Part shown: positions 53,284 through 64,000 of the stretch, piece after piece
Layout: the number at the start of each line of letters is the position of its first letter
How positions within the stretch are numbered: the first letter of the stretch is position 1
Origin: Acidobacteriota bacterium
GTDB lineage: Bacteria; Acidobacteriota; Terriglobia; Terriglobales; Acidobacteriaceae
Reading direction: 5' to 3'
NCBI GenBank assembly: GCA_013289685.1
Contig: JABCZL010000006.1
Span: forward strand, 248,001-312,000
Length of the DNA: 64,000 bases
Notes under the pieces: generated by a model
Told to the model about the DNA's origin: nothing
Databases searched by the model: none
What the model saw: the letters and a program-made list of their open reading frames with translations, nothing else
Program-made: the position numbers and the translations under genes

Positions 53284-54108
53284 ATGTTTGTAGATTCGCA
53301 CGCACATCTCGACGGCAAGCAGTTCGATGCGGACCGCGAGCAAGTTATCGCACGAGCCCGCGAGGCCGGAGTGCGGACCATGGTCGCCATCGGTAACGGT
53401 GACGGCCCTCCCGTGCTCGATGCCGGGGTTCAACTCGCCGACAAGCATCCGTTCATGTACGCGACCATTGGGATCCATCCTCACGAGGCGCGCCTGGCGT
53501 CCGACCAGGCGTACAGCGAAATGGAGCGACTGGCGCGGCATCCCAAGGTGATTGCCTGGGGCGAGATCGGCCTCGATTATTACTACGATCATTCTCCGCG
53601 AGAAACGCAGAAGCAGGTATTCGCGCGGCAGATGCAACTGGCGGCAGCGGCGAAGCTGCCCATCGTGATTCACTGCCGGCCGTCTGACGGCAGCGACAAT
53701 GCCTGGCAAGACTGCTTAAGCATGATTCAGGAGCAGTGGGCTCCGCACTGGCTGGGCGGCATTCTGCACTGTTTTACCGGAAACTGGGACCAGGCCAAGC
53801 GCGCGCTCGACATGGAATTTATGATTTCTTTCGCGGGGAATTTAACGTTTCCCAAGGCCCAGCAGATTCGCGACGCGGCGCTCCAGGTTCCGCTCGACCG
53901 CATGCTGATCGAGACCGATTCGCCTTATTTGGCGCCGGTCCCGCATCGCGGCAAGCGCAACGAACCCGCCTTCGTTAAGGAAACGGCGCGCCAGTTGGGC
54001 GAATTGCGCGGATTTTCCATGGACGAAGTGGGCGAGCAGACCTCGCGCAATTTCTACAATTTTTTCAAATTGGATGAAATTGCTGAAAGCAAAGTATCCG
54101 CACCGTAG
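53284..54108 (+). CDS. tatD: TatD-family metal-dependent DNase
   Basis: 274 residues. The family has Mg-dependent 3'-5' exonuclease activity on DNA and RNA in the cytosol. Metal-binding marks: MFVDSHAHLD (HxH), IGIHPHEA, IAWGEIGLDYYYDHSPRETQ with the Glu ligand, LPIVIHCRPSD, GGILHCFTGNWDQAKRALDM, and LIETDSPYLAPVPHRGKRNE with the final Asp. All expected ligands are present. It follows metG, as in many bacteria. The gene symbol is by family; bacteria often have several TatD paralogues. Confidence 0.93.
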   Translation: MFVDSHAHLDGKQFDADREQVIARAREAGVRTMVAIGNGDGPPVLDAGVQLADKHPFMYATIGIHPHEARLASDQAYSEMERLARHPKVIAWGEIGLDYYYDHSPRETQKQVFARQMQLAAAAKLPIVIHCRPSDGSDNAWQDCLSMIQEQWAPHWLGGILHCFTGNWDQAKRALDMEFMISFAGNLTFPKAQQIRDAALQVPLDRMLIETDSPYLAPVPHRGKRNEPAFVKETARQLGELRGFSMDEVGEQTSRNFYNFFKLDEIAESKVSAP

Positions 54109-54167
54109 ACTCGCGGTTCTGTTAACCTCTGGTTAAGATTCCATTATTTCAGAAAGATTAGAAATGT

Positions 54168-54662
54168 ATGCCCGATAACAGTTTCGATGTGGTGAGCAAA
54201 ATCGACCTGAACGAGGTCTCGAACGCCATCCAGCAGGCGCTCAAGGAGGTTCACACACGCTTCGACCTGAAGGATTCGAAGTCGAATATCGAACTGGAAA
54301 AGGATGCGATCGTGCTGCATTCCGCCGATGAGTACAAGCTGAAGGCTGTGAATGACATCCTGCAGCAGAAATTGGTGAAGCGCGGAGTTTCGCTCAAAGG
54401 CCTTACATACGCCGCGGTCGAACCGGCCGCGGGCGGTACGGCCAAGCGCCGCGTCACCATGCAGCAAGGCATCGCCATCGAGAAAGCGCGAGAGATCGTG
54501 AAGCTGGTGAAAGACTCCAAGAAGAAAGCGCAAGCCTCCATTCAGGGCGATCTGGTGCGCATCAGCGGAAAGGATCGCGACGCGCTTCAGGAAGTGATCG
54601 CCCTGTTGAAAGGGCACGATTTCGGAATTGATTTGCAGTTTACGAATTACCGGACGAACTAG
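54168..54662 (+). CDS. yajQ: YajQ-family nucleotide-binding protein
   Basis: 164 residues, the usual length. MPDNSFDVVSKIDLNEVSNA, TRFDLKDSKSNIELEKDAIV, DILQQKLVKRGVSLKGLTY, QQGIAIEKAREIVKLVKDSK and LLKGHDFGIDLQFTNYR are family signatures. YajQ homologues form two ferredoxin-like domains and bind nucleotides, cyclic di-GMP in some species. It lies 59 bp after tatD on the same strand. Confidence 0.96.
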   Translation: MPDNSFDVVSKIDLNEVSNAIQQALKEVHTRFDLKDSKSNIELEKDAIVLHSADEYKLKAVNDILQQKLVKRGVSLKGLTYAAVEPAAGGTAKRRVTMQQGIAIEKAREIVKLVKDSKKKAQASIQGDLVRISGKDRDALQEVIALLKGHDFGIDLQFTNYRTN

Positions 54663-54668
54663 AACCCG

Positions 54669-54732
54669 ACTTCGGACCTCGGACTTCAGACCACGCCTGA
54701 AGTCCGAGGTCTGAGGTCCGAAGTCTGAGGTC
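54669..54732. repeat. Inverted heptamer array between yajQ and the polyprenyl synthase
   Basis: ACTTCGG, ACCTCGG, ACTTCAG (54669-54689) face TGAAGTC, CGAGGTC, TGAGGTC, CGAAGTC, TGAGGTC (54698-54732). Same unit as at 27797-27861. The last GAGG of the array is the only Shine-Dalgarno-like sequence for TTG 54741. Confidence 0.75.
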
Positions 54733-54740
54733 TGACTTAC

Positions 54741-55730
54741 TTGAGCGCAACGGCCGCCATTAACGGAAAAGAAGTATTCGATCTGTTGCGGGACGATCTC
54801 GTCGCGCTGGAGGGCGAGTTCGGCCGTGACACGGTCTCCGGCGTCCAGGCCATCACCGAGATTGGCGAATATCTGCGCGCCGGCGGAGGGAAAAGAATCC
54901 GCCCGGCGTTGTTGCTGCTTTCCGCGAAATTGCTCGACTACCGGGGGCAAGGCGCGGTCCGGCTGGGAGCCGTGGTCGAGATCATTCATACCGCGACCCT
55001 GGTGCACGACGACATTATCGATGAAGCCAAGACGCGGCGCGGCCGCCCCGCGGCCAATACGCAGTGGGGCAACTCGAAGTGCGTGCTGGCCGGCGACTGG
55101 CTCTACATGCAGGCCTTCAAGATCGCGGTGCAGGAACGCAATTTCCGCATTCTCGATACTCTGATCGAACTCACGCAGCAGATGGTCGAGGGCGAACTGC
55201 TGCAGATGGAAAAGCTGGGCAAGTCGATCACGCTCGACGAGCATTTCGATCTCATCTTCCGCAAGACCGCGTGCTTATTCTCAGTGTGTATGCGCCTGGG
55301 AGCCATTCTCGCCGGAGCCACCCCCGAGCAGGAAGCGGCGCTGGGCCAGTACGGACACGATCTCGGTATGGCGTTTCAGATTGTCGACGATGTTTTGGAT
55401 CTGACCGCCTCGGAAGATGTGCTGGGCAAGCCCGTGGCCAGCGACTTGCGCGAGGGCAAGGCCACGATGGCCGTGATCCATTCGCTCGAACGCTGCACTC
55501 CGGAAGAACGTTCCAAAATCGAGACTGTACTCCATCATGGGGCCTTCAACGGCGTCACTCATGCCGACATTCTGGAAATCCTGCACAGGTACGGATCGCT
55601 GGAAGTCGCCACGGCTCGCGCCACAAAATATGCCGAATCCGCCCAGAGGGCGATTTGCACCTTCCCTGATACGGAGATCAAGCGGGCCCTGCTCTGGGCG
55701 CCCGAGTTTGTAGTAGCCAGAGAGAAGTAG
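54741..55730 (+). CDS. ispB: Trans-polyprenyl diphosphate synthase (IspB/HepT-like)
   Basis: 329 residues from TTG 54741. It extends isoprenoid diphosphates for quinone side chains. First Asp-rich motif LVHDDIIDEAKTRRGRPAAN, substrate-binding GGGKRIRPALLLLSAKL, and second motif FQIVDDVLDLTASEDVLGKP; the small-to-large residues before the first motif (EIIHTATLVHDD) suit a long-chain product. The exact chain length cannot be read, so the symbol is provisional. It stands after a heptamer array and before a serine hydrolase. Confidence 0.9.
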   Translation: MSATAAINGKEVFDLLRDDLVALEGEFGRDTVSGVQAITEIGEYLRAGGGKRIRPALLLLSAKLLDYRGQGAVRLGAVVEIIHTATLVHDDIIDEAKTRRGRPAANTQWGNSKCVLAGDWLYMQAFKIAVQERNFRILDTLIELTQQMVEGELLQMEKLGKSITLDEHFDLIFRKTACLFSVCMRLGAILAGATPEQEAALGQYGHDLGMAFQIVDDVLDLTASEDVLGKPVASDLREGKATMAVIHSLERCTPEERSKIETVLHHGAFNGVTHADILEILHRYGSLEVATARATKYAESAQRAICTFPDTEIKRALLWAPEFVVAREK

Positions 55731-55778
55731 CAACCCGCCTTCGGGCGTCGGGCATCCAATTCCACCGGGGTTTCGCCG

Positions 55779-56927
55779 TTGAAAAGCTCCTACCTAGCTG
55801 GTCTGCTGCTTGGAATTCTGCTGTCAGCAGGATGGGGCCTTATTGCCTGCGGAGGCAGCAATCACACCCTGAACTCGTGCCCACCCCTGTCGCCGCCATC
55901 GTCATCCAACGGAAGCCTGGCGGCGGCGGTCGATCCTCTCGTCCTGAGCGAAATGAAGGCGCAAGGGCTGGTGGGCGTGGCGGTGGCAGTCGCGAAGAAT
56001 GGAAAGATTCTGTACACCCAGGGATATGGTTACGCGAACCTGGCCACCTGCCAAGCTGTCCAGCCGTCGATGGACTTTCAGATCGGATCCGTCACCAAAC
56101 AGTTCACTGCTGCCGCAGTTTTGCAATTGCAAAATGCCGGGAAGCTGAATCTCGACGACACCGTACTCACCTATCTGCCGAATTACGCGTTCGATCCGCG
56201 GCTCACTCTTCGCATGTTATTGACCCAAACCTCGGGCCTGCCGAACTACCTTGACTTCCCTGACGTGAGTTCCTGGGTCAACGGCGTTTCCGAGCAGACA
56301 GTCCTCACCCAGATCGCGCAAGCGCCGCTGATATTCGCGCCGGGCAGCTACTACGCCTATAGCAACAGCAACTATTATGTCCTGGGTTCGGTCATCGAGG
56401 CCGTGAGTTCCGTGACCTATCCGAGCTACATGGCATCGAACATTTTCCAGCCCGTAGGGTTGAGCAGTACTTCGTATCTCCAACCGGCAGGCGCAGCATC
56501 TCCTTATACGCAGGGCCCGAGTCCCGGACTCATCCCCGACCCGTCTCTGTATTTTTCGGCGGGCGCTTTGTGGTCGAACGTGCAGGACTTGGCTACCTGG
56601 GATGCAGCCCTGCTCAACGGCAAGGTGATCCCGCCAGGGCTGTTCAGTGTGATGGTGACCCCTTCTGGCCTGCCCATTTATCCGCAAGGAGGCGCTTCTC
56701 CATACGCGATGGGCTGGGTCGATGCGACCGAAGTGGGTCATCCATCTGTGTGGCACAACGGTGAGACGGCCGCCTATACCTCGTTCAACGGCGTATTTCT
56801 CGACGATGGCTTTTCCGTGATTGTGCTGACGAATATGCCCGTGAAAGAGGACACCCCCCTGCTGAATCTCGAGCAGCAACTGATGCAGTCGATCTGCACT
56901 TCGTCGGCAACCGCGGGCAATTGCTAG
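55779..56927 (+). CDS. Class C beta-lactamase-fold serine hydrolase, lipoprotein
   Basis: 382 residues from TTG 55779. The signal ends in a lipobox (GWGLIACGGS), so it is probably a lipoprotein. The beta-lactamase/DD-peptidase fold shows the nucleophile motif SVTK in FQIGSVTKQFTAAAVLQLQ, the YSN motif in YYAYSNSNYYVLGSVIEAVS and HNG in SVWHNGETAAYTSFNGVFL in place of KTG. Such proteins are esterases, peptidases or D-aminopeptidases more often than true lactamases. It is unlinked to neighbours. Confidence 0.9.
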   Translation: MKSSYLAGLLLGILLSAGWGLIACGGSNHTLNSCPPLSPPSSSNGSLAAAVDPLVLSEMKAQGLVGVAVAVAKNGKILYTQGYGYANLATCQAVQPSMDFQIGSVTKQFTAAAVLQLQNAGKLNLDDTVLTYLPNYAFDPRLTLRMLLTQTSGLPNYLDFPDVSSWVNGVSEQTVLTQIAQAPLIFAPGSYYAYSNSNYYVLGSVIEAVSSVTYPSYMASNIFQPVGLSSTSYLQPAGAASPYTQGPSPGLIPDPSLYFSAGALWSNVQDLATWDAALLNGKVIPPGLFSVMVTPSGLPIYPQGGASPYAMGWVDATEVGHPSVWHNGETAAYTSFNGVFLDDGFSVIVLTNMPVKEDTPLLNLEQQLMQSICTSSATAGNC

Positions 56928-57048
56928 CGTGTGAGCGCCCGGCAATTGTTTATACTGAACCCTTTCCGGGTGGCGGGGAATCAAACCCCTGCGAATCAGT
57001 TCTGTAACGCCCGTTGATCTGAAACCGATCTGAAACCGATCTGAACCG

Positions 57049-58020
57049 ATGAATGACCTGCTCTCCATGATGGTGCGCCACGGCTATGCCCTGACGTTCG
57101 CCTTGCTGTTTGCCGAGGCGGTTGGCCTGCCCTTTCCGGCGGCGATCGCGCTGGTCGCAGCGGGGGCCGCCATCGCGTCCCACGCCTTGTTGGCGCCCGG
57201 TGTCCTGTTGGCCGCCATGGTCGCACTGCTCTTGGGCGACTCGGCGCAGTTCTGGCTGGGGCGCTACTCCGGCTGGGCCCTGCTCGGCTTCCTCTGCCGT
57301 CTTTCGATGAATCCCGAAACCTGCATCCTCCGGTCCGCTGAATCGTTCTACAAGCGCGGCAAGGCGACGCTGGTCGTCGCCAAGTTCATTCCCGGGGTCA
57401 ACACCATGGCCGCGCCCCTGGCGGGCAGCATGAAGATGCGCTATGGGCAGTTCCTGCGCCTCGACCTGGCTGGCTCGCTGCTGTATTCCACCACTTACCT
57501 GCTGGTGGGATATTTATCCCGCGATTTTCTGGCCGCGACGTTAAGCGGGTTCCACGCGGCGCGACGCGCCATGGAAGTCGTGGTGATCACCGCGCTCGTC
57601 GTGTATGCCGTCTACCGCGCGGTGCAGTTCCGCAAGTATAAGAAGTACCGCGTCATGCCCCGGGTGCAGGTCGAGGAACTGGTCGCGCGTCTGGCTTCGG
57701 ACGAGGCCTACCGTGTGCTCATCGCAGACGTGCGCAGCCACGGCTACTACGACGTCGGAACCGAGCGGATCAAAGGATCGATCCGCATCGAGCCCAACAA
57801 TCTTGAAGAAGAGATCAAGAATCTCCCCAAAGACAAGGACATTTACCTTTACTGTACTTGAGCGCGCGAAGCGACCAGCGCCCGGGTGGCGCATCTACTG
57901 CAGGAAAAAGGCTTCAGCACGTTCGTGATCGTCGGCGGATTGGCCGCCTGGCGCAAGGCCGGGCAGCCGCTGGAATCGATTCCAAAAAATGATCTGGTGA
58001 GGCTGCCCACTTTCAGCTGA
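57049..58020 (+). CDS. DedA-family membrane protein fused to rhodanese domain, candidate selenoprotein (UGA at codon 271)
   Basis: Residues 1-200 are a DedA/VTT membrane domain (LTFALLFAEAVGLPFPAAIA, FIPGVNTMAAPLAGSMKMRY, GSLLYSTTYLLVGYL). A cytoplasmic rhodanese domain follows from about residue 210 (EAYRVLIADVRSHGYYDVGT, IKGSIRIEPNNLEEEIKNLP). The frame meets TGA 57859-57861 right in the active-site loop DIYLYCT-TGA-AREATS. It then continues with rhodanese text (ARVAHLLQEKGFSTFVIVGG, LAAWRKAG, LVRLPTFS) to TGA 58018. From memory of relatives, this loop is YC-x-C followed by x-x-EA-[ST]-SARVA, so the TGA aligns with a Cys. Reading UGA as selenocysteine gives 323 residues. Alternatives are a fresh nonsense mutation or a base error, which would leave a 270-residue protein with no working sulfurtransferase loop. 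Confidence 0.7.
57878..57892 (+). promoter_or_regulatory. Possible bacterial SECIS hairpin after the in-frame UGA
   Basis: GCGCC (57878-57882), loop CGGGU, GGCGC (57888-57892). The loop begins 21 bases after the UGA, has G at its second position and a GU at its end, which fits general bacterial SECIS rules. The stem is short and the region GC-rich, so it could be chance. Confidence 0.4.
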
Positions 58021-58036
58021 GCGCTTGCATTCGGAA

Positions 58037-58486
58037 TTATGCGCCGAATTGCCGCAGGTGATGGTCCACGTGTTTGTACATGCCGCGGCTCCACTCCTGC
58101 GGAGTCAGAGCGCCAAAAAACGGATGCGGATTCCGGGTGCACTGCGCCTCTCCACCCTCGTGAAACTGCCGAATCTTAACCTTGAGTTGTTCCTGTTCGC
58201 GCTGAAAGTCCCGCTGATCCGAAACCACCAGTTTCGGGTCGGTGGGATTGTTGTGCGAGAAAGGCTTGTCATTGGAGTAGATCGGCTTGACGAATCGCCC
58301 GATCAGCCTGCCAATGAACAGCCGCGGCGGATTGAGCCGTCCCGCGGCCATATCGAGCGCAGCAGAACAGTGCGCCATCATCTGCGCCACATCCATCTTC
58401 CCCCACTGCCGTTGCGCCGCAGGCTGCAGCATATCGATGCGCGAGATCACTTCGTCGACGGCTTCTCGCTGGAAGAAATTCTTCAT
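58037..58486 (-). CDS. DUF1569/DinB-like protein
   Basis: 149 residues from ATG 58486 (GGGGAAAC upstream); the longer frame to 58633 is not supported and would overlap the MFS gene start. The sequence FQREAVDEVISRIDMLQPAA, WGKMDVAQMMAHCSAALDMA and NPHPFFGALTPQEWSRGMYK plus HVDHHLRQFG matches DUF1569, a DinB-type four-helix bundle whose His residues (MAHC, HVDHH) usually bind a metal. Some relatives are thiol-dependent transferases. It is convergent with the DedA-rhodanese gene and divergent from MFS. Confidence 0.85.
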   Translation of the reverse strand: MKNFFQREAVDEVISRIDMLQPAAQRQWGKMDVAQMMAHCSAALDMAAGRLNPPRLFIGRLIGRFVKPIYSNDKPFSHNNPTDPKLVVSDQRDFQREQEQLKVKIRQFHEGGEAQCTRNPHPFFGALTPQEWSRGMYKHVDHHLRQFGA

Positions 58487-58617
58487 GTTTCCCCGTTGGC
58501 TTGGAATCTTGATCGCCGAAAATAATAGCACCGTCGCGACCGGCGGTTGCAGTGTAGAGCGACACATAAATTTCGGGTAGACCTGCTGCGATGGTGTAGC
58601 ATTGTCGGGCTTTACTA

Positions 58618-59937
58618 ATGACTGCCAAGTCAACGACCGCCACCACTGCCACGACCAACCACGAAGCGCCCAGCAACGCCCGCATGAACGGCGTGCTTTT
58701 CCTGCTGGCCCTGTCCGTCCTCATCAACTACATCGACCGCAGCAATCTCTCGATCGCGGCCGAATTGATCAAGCACGAAATCGATATCTCCGATTTCCAG
58801 CTGGGGACTCTGCTATCGGCGTTCTTCTGGACGTACGCCCTAATGCAGATTCCGGCCGGCTGGCTGGTGGACCGCTTCGATGTGAAGTGGGTCTTTGCCG
58901 CTGGATTTTTCCTGTGGTCGGTTTCGACGGCGATTACGGGGCTCCTGCACGGTTTCACCGCTCTGCTGATCATCCGTGTGATTCTGGGCCTCGGAGAATC
59001 GGTCACGTTCCCGTCGTGCGGCAAAGTCTTGGGCAGCCATTTCAAAGAGAACCGCCGCGGATTTGCCAACTCCATGATCATGGTGGGCCTGGCGCTGGGC
59101 CCTGCACTCGGAATGTGGGTGGGAGGCCGCGCCGTCGGACGCTTTGGCTGGCGGCCGTTTTTTCTCACGCTCGGCCTGGCAGGGTTGCTCTGGCTCCCGC
59201 TGTGGTCGGCGTGCATGCCGCGCCGAACCGACGCGCCCATCCGGTCACGAAGCGGCACAGCGGGCTTTCTCGACATCTTGCGGCAGAGGTCTGCCTGGGG
59301 CACCTGCGTCGGACAGGCTTCCATCAATTATTTCCTCTATTTTCTGGTGACCTGGTTGCCCTCTTATCTGCAGCGGGGGCGCCACCTCTCCCTGCACGAC
59401 GTGGCCAACTCAGGCGGTCTGCTCTTCCTGGCTTCCGCGATTTCCTCGGCGGCGACAGGAAAACTCTCGGACCGCTGGATTCACGCCGGAGCCTCCCCAA
59501 CCTTGGTGCGCAAAGGCTTGATGCTACTCGGTCACGTGGGTATCGGCGTTTGTCTCGCCATCACAGCGCTGGCGCCCGGCCGCATCTTCACCGCGATGCT
59601 GGTTTCGACCGGGGCATTTCTGGGAATCAGCGTCTGCAACAGCTGGGCGATCTCGCAGATGCTGGCCGGACCTCGCATGGTCGGGCGCTGGATCGGGGTG
59701 CAGAATTTCGTGGGCAATCTTGGGGGCGCCGTAGCTCCCGTACTCACAGGATTCCTTCTCGGTCGAACCCATTCGTTCTATTGGCCGTTCCTGATCACCG
59801 CGGTCGTGGCCTGGATTGGCGGCCTCAGTTGGTGGTTCGTGGTCGGTCCCCTGGACGAAGTGGACTGGGAGAAGAAACTCGGGCCGTCGCGCTTCCCCAT
59901 CGCAGGCACTCCCGCAGCAGGTGCGGCGCATCCGTAA
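58618..59937 (+). CDS. MFS transporter, anion:cation symporter (ACS)-like
   Basis: 439 residues with 12 predicted helices. MFS marks: LINYIDRSNLSIAAELIKHE in helix 1, LVDRFDVKWVFAAGFFLWSV (motif A), IIRVILGLGESVTFPSCGKV in helix 4-5 and SSAATGKLSDRWIHAG in the second half. The NYIDR start and GESxTFP pattern point to the ACS subfamily, which imports organic acids such as hexuronates or glucarate; the substrate is not determined. A Thr/Ala-rich soluble N-terminus (about 20 residues) precedes helix 1, and no Shine-Dalgarno is evident at ATG 58618. Confidence 0.9.
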   Translation: MTAKSTTATTATTNHEAPSNARMNGVLFLLALSVLINYIDRSNLSIAAELIKHEIDISDFQLGTLLSAFFWTYALMQIPAGWLVDRFDVKWVFAAGFFLWSVSTAITGLLHGFTALLIIRVILGLGESVTFPSCGKVLGSHFKENRRGFANSMIMVGLALGPALGMWVGGRAVGRFGWRPFFLTLGLAGLLWLPLWSACMPRRTDAPIRSRSGTAGFLDILRQRSAWGTCVGQASINYFLYFLVTWLPSYLQRGRHLSLHDVANSGGLLFLASAISSAATGKLSDRWIHAGASPTLVRKGLMLLGHVGIGVCLAITALAPGRIFTAMLVSTGAFLGISVCNSWAISQMLAGPRMVGRWIGVQNFVGNLGGAVAPVLTGFLLGRTHSFYWPFLITAVVAWIGGLSWWFVVGPLDEVDWEKKLGPSRFPIAGTPAAGAAHP

Positions 59938-59950
59938 TACACTTCTCCTC

Positions 59951-60523
59951 ATGCAGCGGGAAATCGAAATCAAGTTTCGTGTGGCAGATTTGCGGGCCCT
60001 GGCTCGCCAGCTGCGCGCGGCAGGATTCCGGCTGGTCACCCGGCGAACTCGCGAAATGAACACGCTATACGATCTGCCGGGAGAAATTCTACGCAAGCGC
60101 AAAGAGTTGCTCAGAATCCGCAAGTATGGCTCCGCCTGTACTCTCACCCACAAATGCAAGGGTAGAGTGGGACGGCACAGCAGCCGCGAAGAACTGGAAA
60201 CCAGCGTCGCGGACGGAAACAAGATGGACCTGATTCTTCGAGCGCTGGGATATGCGCCCTCATTCCGCTACGAAAAATTCCGCGCCGAGTGGGTTGACAA
60301 GAAAATGCCCGATGGTAAAGGCAAAGTCGTCGTTGATGAAACGCCGATCGGCAATTTCTGCGAGATCGAAGGCCCGCCGCGCTGGATCGACGCAACCGCG
60401 AAGAGGCTGGGAGTCACGCCCGCGGACTACATCACGAAGAATTACGCAGCTCTGTTCGCCGACTGGAAGCAGGAAACGAAAAGTCCCGCCGAAGAGATGA
60501 CGTTCAAAGCCGTCAAAAGATGA
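59951..60523 (+). CDS. CYTH-domain protein (class IV adenylate cyclase / triphosphatase-like)
   Basis: 190 residues from ATG 59951, 14 bp after the MFS stop. The CYTH signature ExExK is visible in MQREIEIKFRV; further tunnel residues lie in RRTREMNTLYDLPGEILRKR, LLRIRKYGSACTLTHKCKGR, REELETSV and GKVVVDETPIGNFCEIEGP. CYTH enzymes bind triphosphates with divalent metal and act as adenylate cyclases, thiamine-triphosphatases or inorganic triphosphatases; which applies is open. It is convergent with secA. Confidence 0.88.
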   Translation: MQREIEIKFRVADLRALARQLRAAGFRLVTRRTREMNTLYDLPGEILRKRKELLRIRKYGSACTLTHKCKGRVGRHSSREELETSVADGNKMDLILRALGYAPSFRYEKFRAEWVDKKMPDGKGKVVVDETPIGNFCEIEGPPRWIDATAKRLGVTPADYITKNYAALFADWKQETKSPAEEMTFKAVKR

Positions 60524-60540
60524 AGTGGGTGCCGCATCCT

Positions 60541-60670
60541 TGTCCCTCCGCTCTTTGGAGGGACAGAGCCTGCCCTGAGCGAAGTCGAAGGGGTGGGGAT
60601 TTTGACCTTGAAGTCTTCAGGACATAAAGTCAAGCACCCCATCCTGTCGCCCAAAACGCGACAAGGATGG
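60541..60670. repeat. Cluster of three palindromic repeats between CYTH and secA genes
   Basis: TGTCCCTCC/GGAGGGACA (60541-60565), the CPEPAEG-type repeat GCCTGCCCTGAGCGAAG... (60568-60593), and CCATCCTGTCGC/GCGACAAGGATGG (60639-60670). The convergent gap collects intergenic repeats and may provide terminators for both genes. Confidence 0.65.
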
Positions 60671-60688
60671 GCACCCGTTAGGCGCGGC

Positions 60689-63733
<3,045 letters not shown>

Positions 63734-63936
63734 CCGGAATTCCTTCAAAGGGCAGCACGCCCAAAAGTACCTTTAAAGCCTAGCATATTCGATGCTGGAA
63801 CAGGTGCGGAGGAACTCCGTTGATTCTTCCAGTTCAGCGAACCCGCAACCTCGCGCGCGTGCGGCCTGAAAGCATCGAGCACCCGCACGCAAACACTGCG
63901 GCCCAAGGGCTTTTTCGTGTATATTCGCCTCGACGA

Positions 63937-64000
63937 ATGCCCACATTCTACGACCGCTTTGTCGAATGCTCCGAGCGCTGGCCGGACAATGTCGCGCTCG
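63937..64000 (+). CDS. Start of an AMP-dependent acyl-CoA synthetase-like gene (cut by window end)
   Basis: ATG 63937 opens MPTFYDRFVECSERWPDNVA and runs off the window. The pattern 'FxxxxxxxPDxVAL' at the N-terminus is typical of AMP-forming acyl-CoA synthetases, but only 21 codons are visible, so the call is tentative. It is divergent from secA, with about 200 bp between. Confidence 0.45.
   Translation, partial: MPTFYDRFVECSERWPDNVAL

Noticed and set aside
53254-53709. - strand frames across the tatD heptamers as genes
   Set aside because: Antisense of tatD and of the repeat; no start signals.
58602-60059. 485-codon + strand frame over the MFS gene
   Set aside because: Arg/Gly/Ser-rich shadow in another frame; the MFS frame has clear membrane helices.

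Overview
The window looks like one contig from a soil or sediment Acidobacteriota genome, most likely Terriglobia. This is an inference from gene content, not a database hit. The supporting genes are an Oar-type TonB receptor beside CRTAC1 (FG-GAP/ASPIC-UnbV) and TPR proteins, an OmpA protein with coiled-coil spacer repeats, an OprB porin, CsbD, DUF1569 and PlpD-type proteins, and moderate-to-high GC. There is no rRNA, CRISPR array or intact insertion sequence.

Layout. 1-2.9 kb is a decayed, probably phage-derived patch: a ParB-methyltransferase pseudogene followed by about 950 bp of palindrome-rich non-coding DNA. 2.9-10.7 kb (- strand) holds CRTAC1, TonB receptor and TPR genes, with two LacI-type operator-like palindromes upstream of the receptor. 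10.8-13.6 kb has a cytochrome c/copper-monooxygenase-like fusion and a MetE-like zinc methyltransferase. 13.7-22.4 kb is an accessory, partly broken region: response-regulator remnants, OmpA, an MsbA-type ABC exporter, an OprB porin colliding head-on with a membrane-protein fragment, a two-TM channel and small stress-type proteins. 22.5-27.6 kb has a GH18 chitinase and a secretin plus two pseudopilins. 27.9-39.9 kb has smpB, a leaderless-looking VapBC-type module, an Smr protein, M1 and M17 peptidases, tRNA-Phe, hutU, an AbrB/PIN pair and a GH10 xylanase. 39.9-49.5 kb has hutI, another M1 aminopeptidase, a PlpD-like patatin-porin, an alpha/beta hydrolase and argS. 49.7-64 kb is mostly housekeeping: larC, metG, tatD, yajQ, a polyprenyl diphosphate synthase, a class C serine hydrolase, a DedA-rhodanese protein, MFS, CYTH, secA and the first codons of an acyl-CoA synthetase-like gene.

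Taken together the genes suggest a heterotroph living on polymers: chitin and xylan hydrolysis, outer-membrane uptake, peptide breakdown and histidine use.

The most interesting single observation is at 57859-57861. An in-frame TGA interrupts the rhodanese active-site loop of the DedA-rhodanese gene exactly where relatives carry Cys, the frame stays open and conserved for 52 more codons, and a small GC hairpin of bacterial SECIS type follows. This is a candidate selenoprotein. The second theme is short repeats. Arrays of 7-bp units sit directly against start codons that lack a Shine-Dalgarno sequence (smpB, smr, larC, tatD, polyprenyl synthase), and two other dispersed repeats have inserted in frame into argS and larC.
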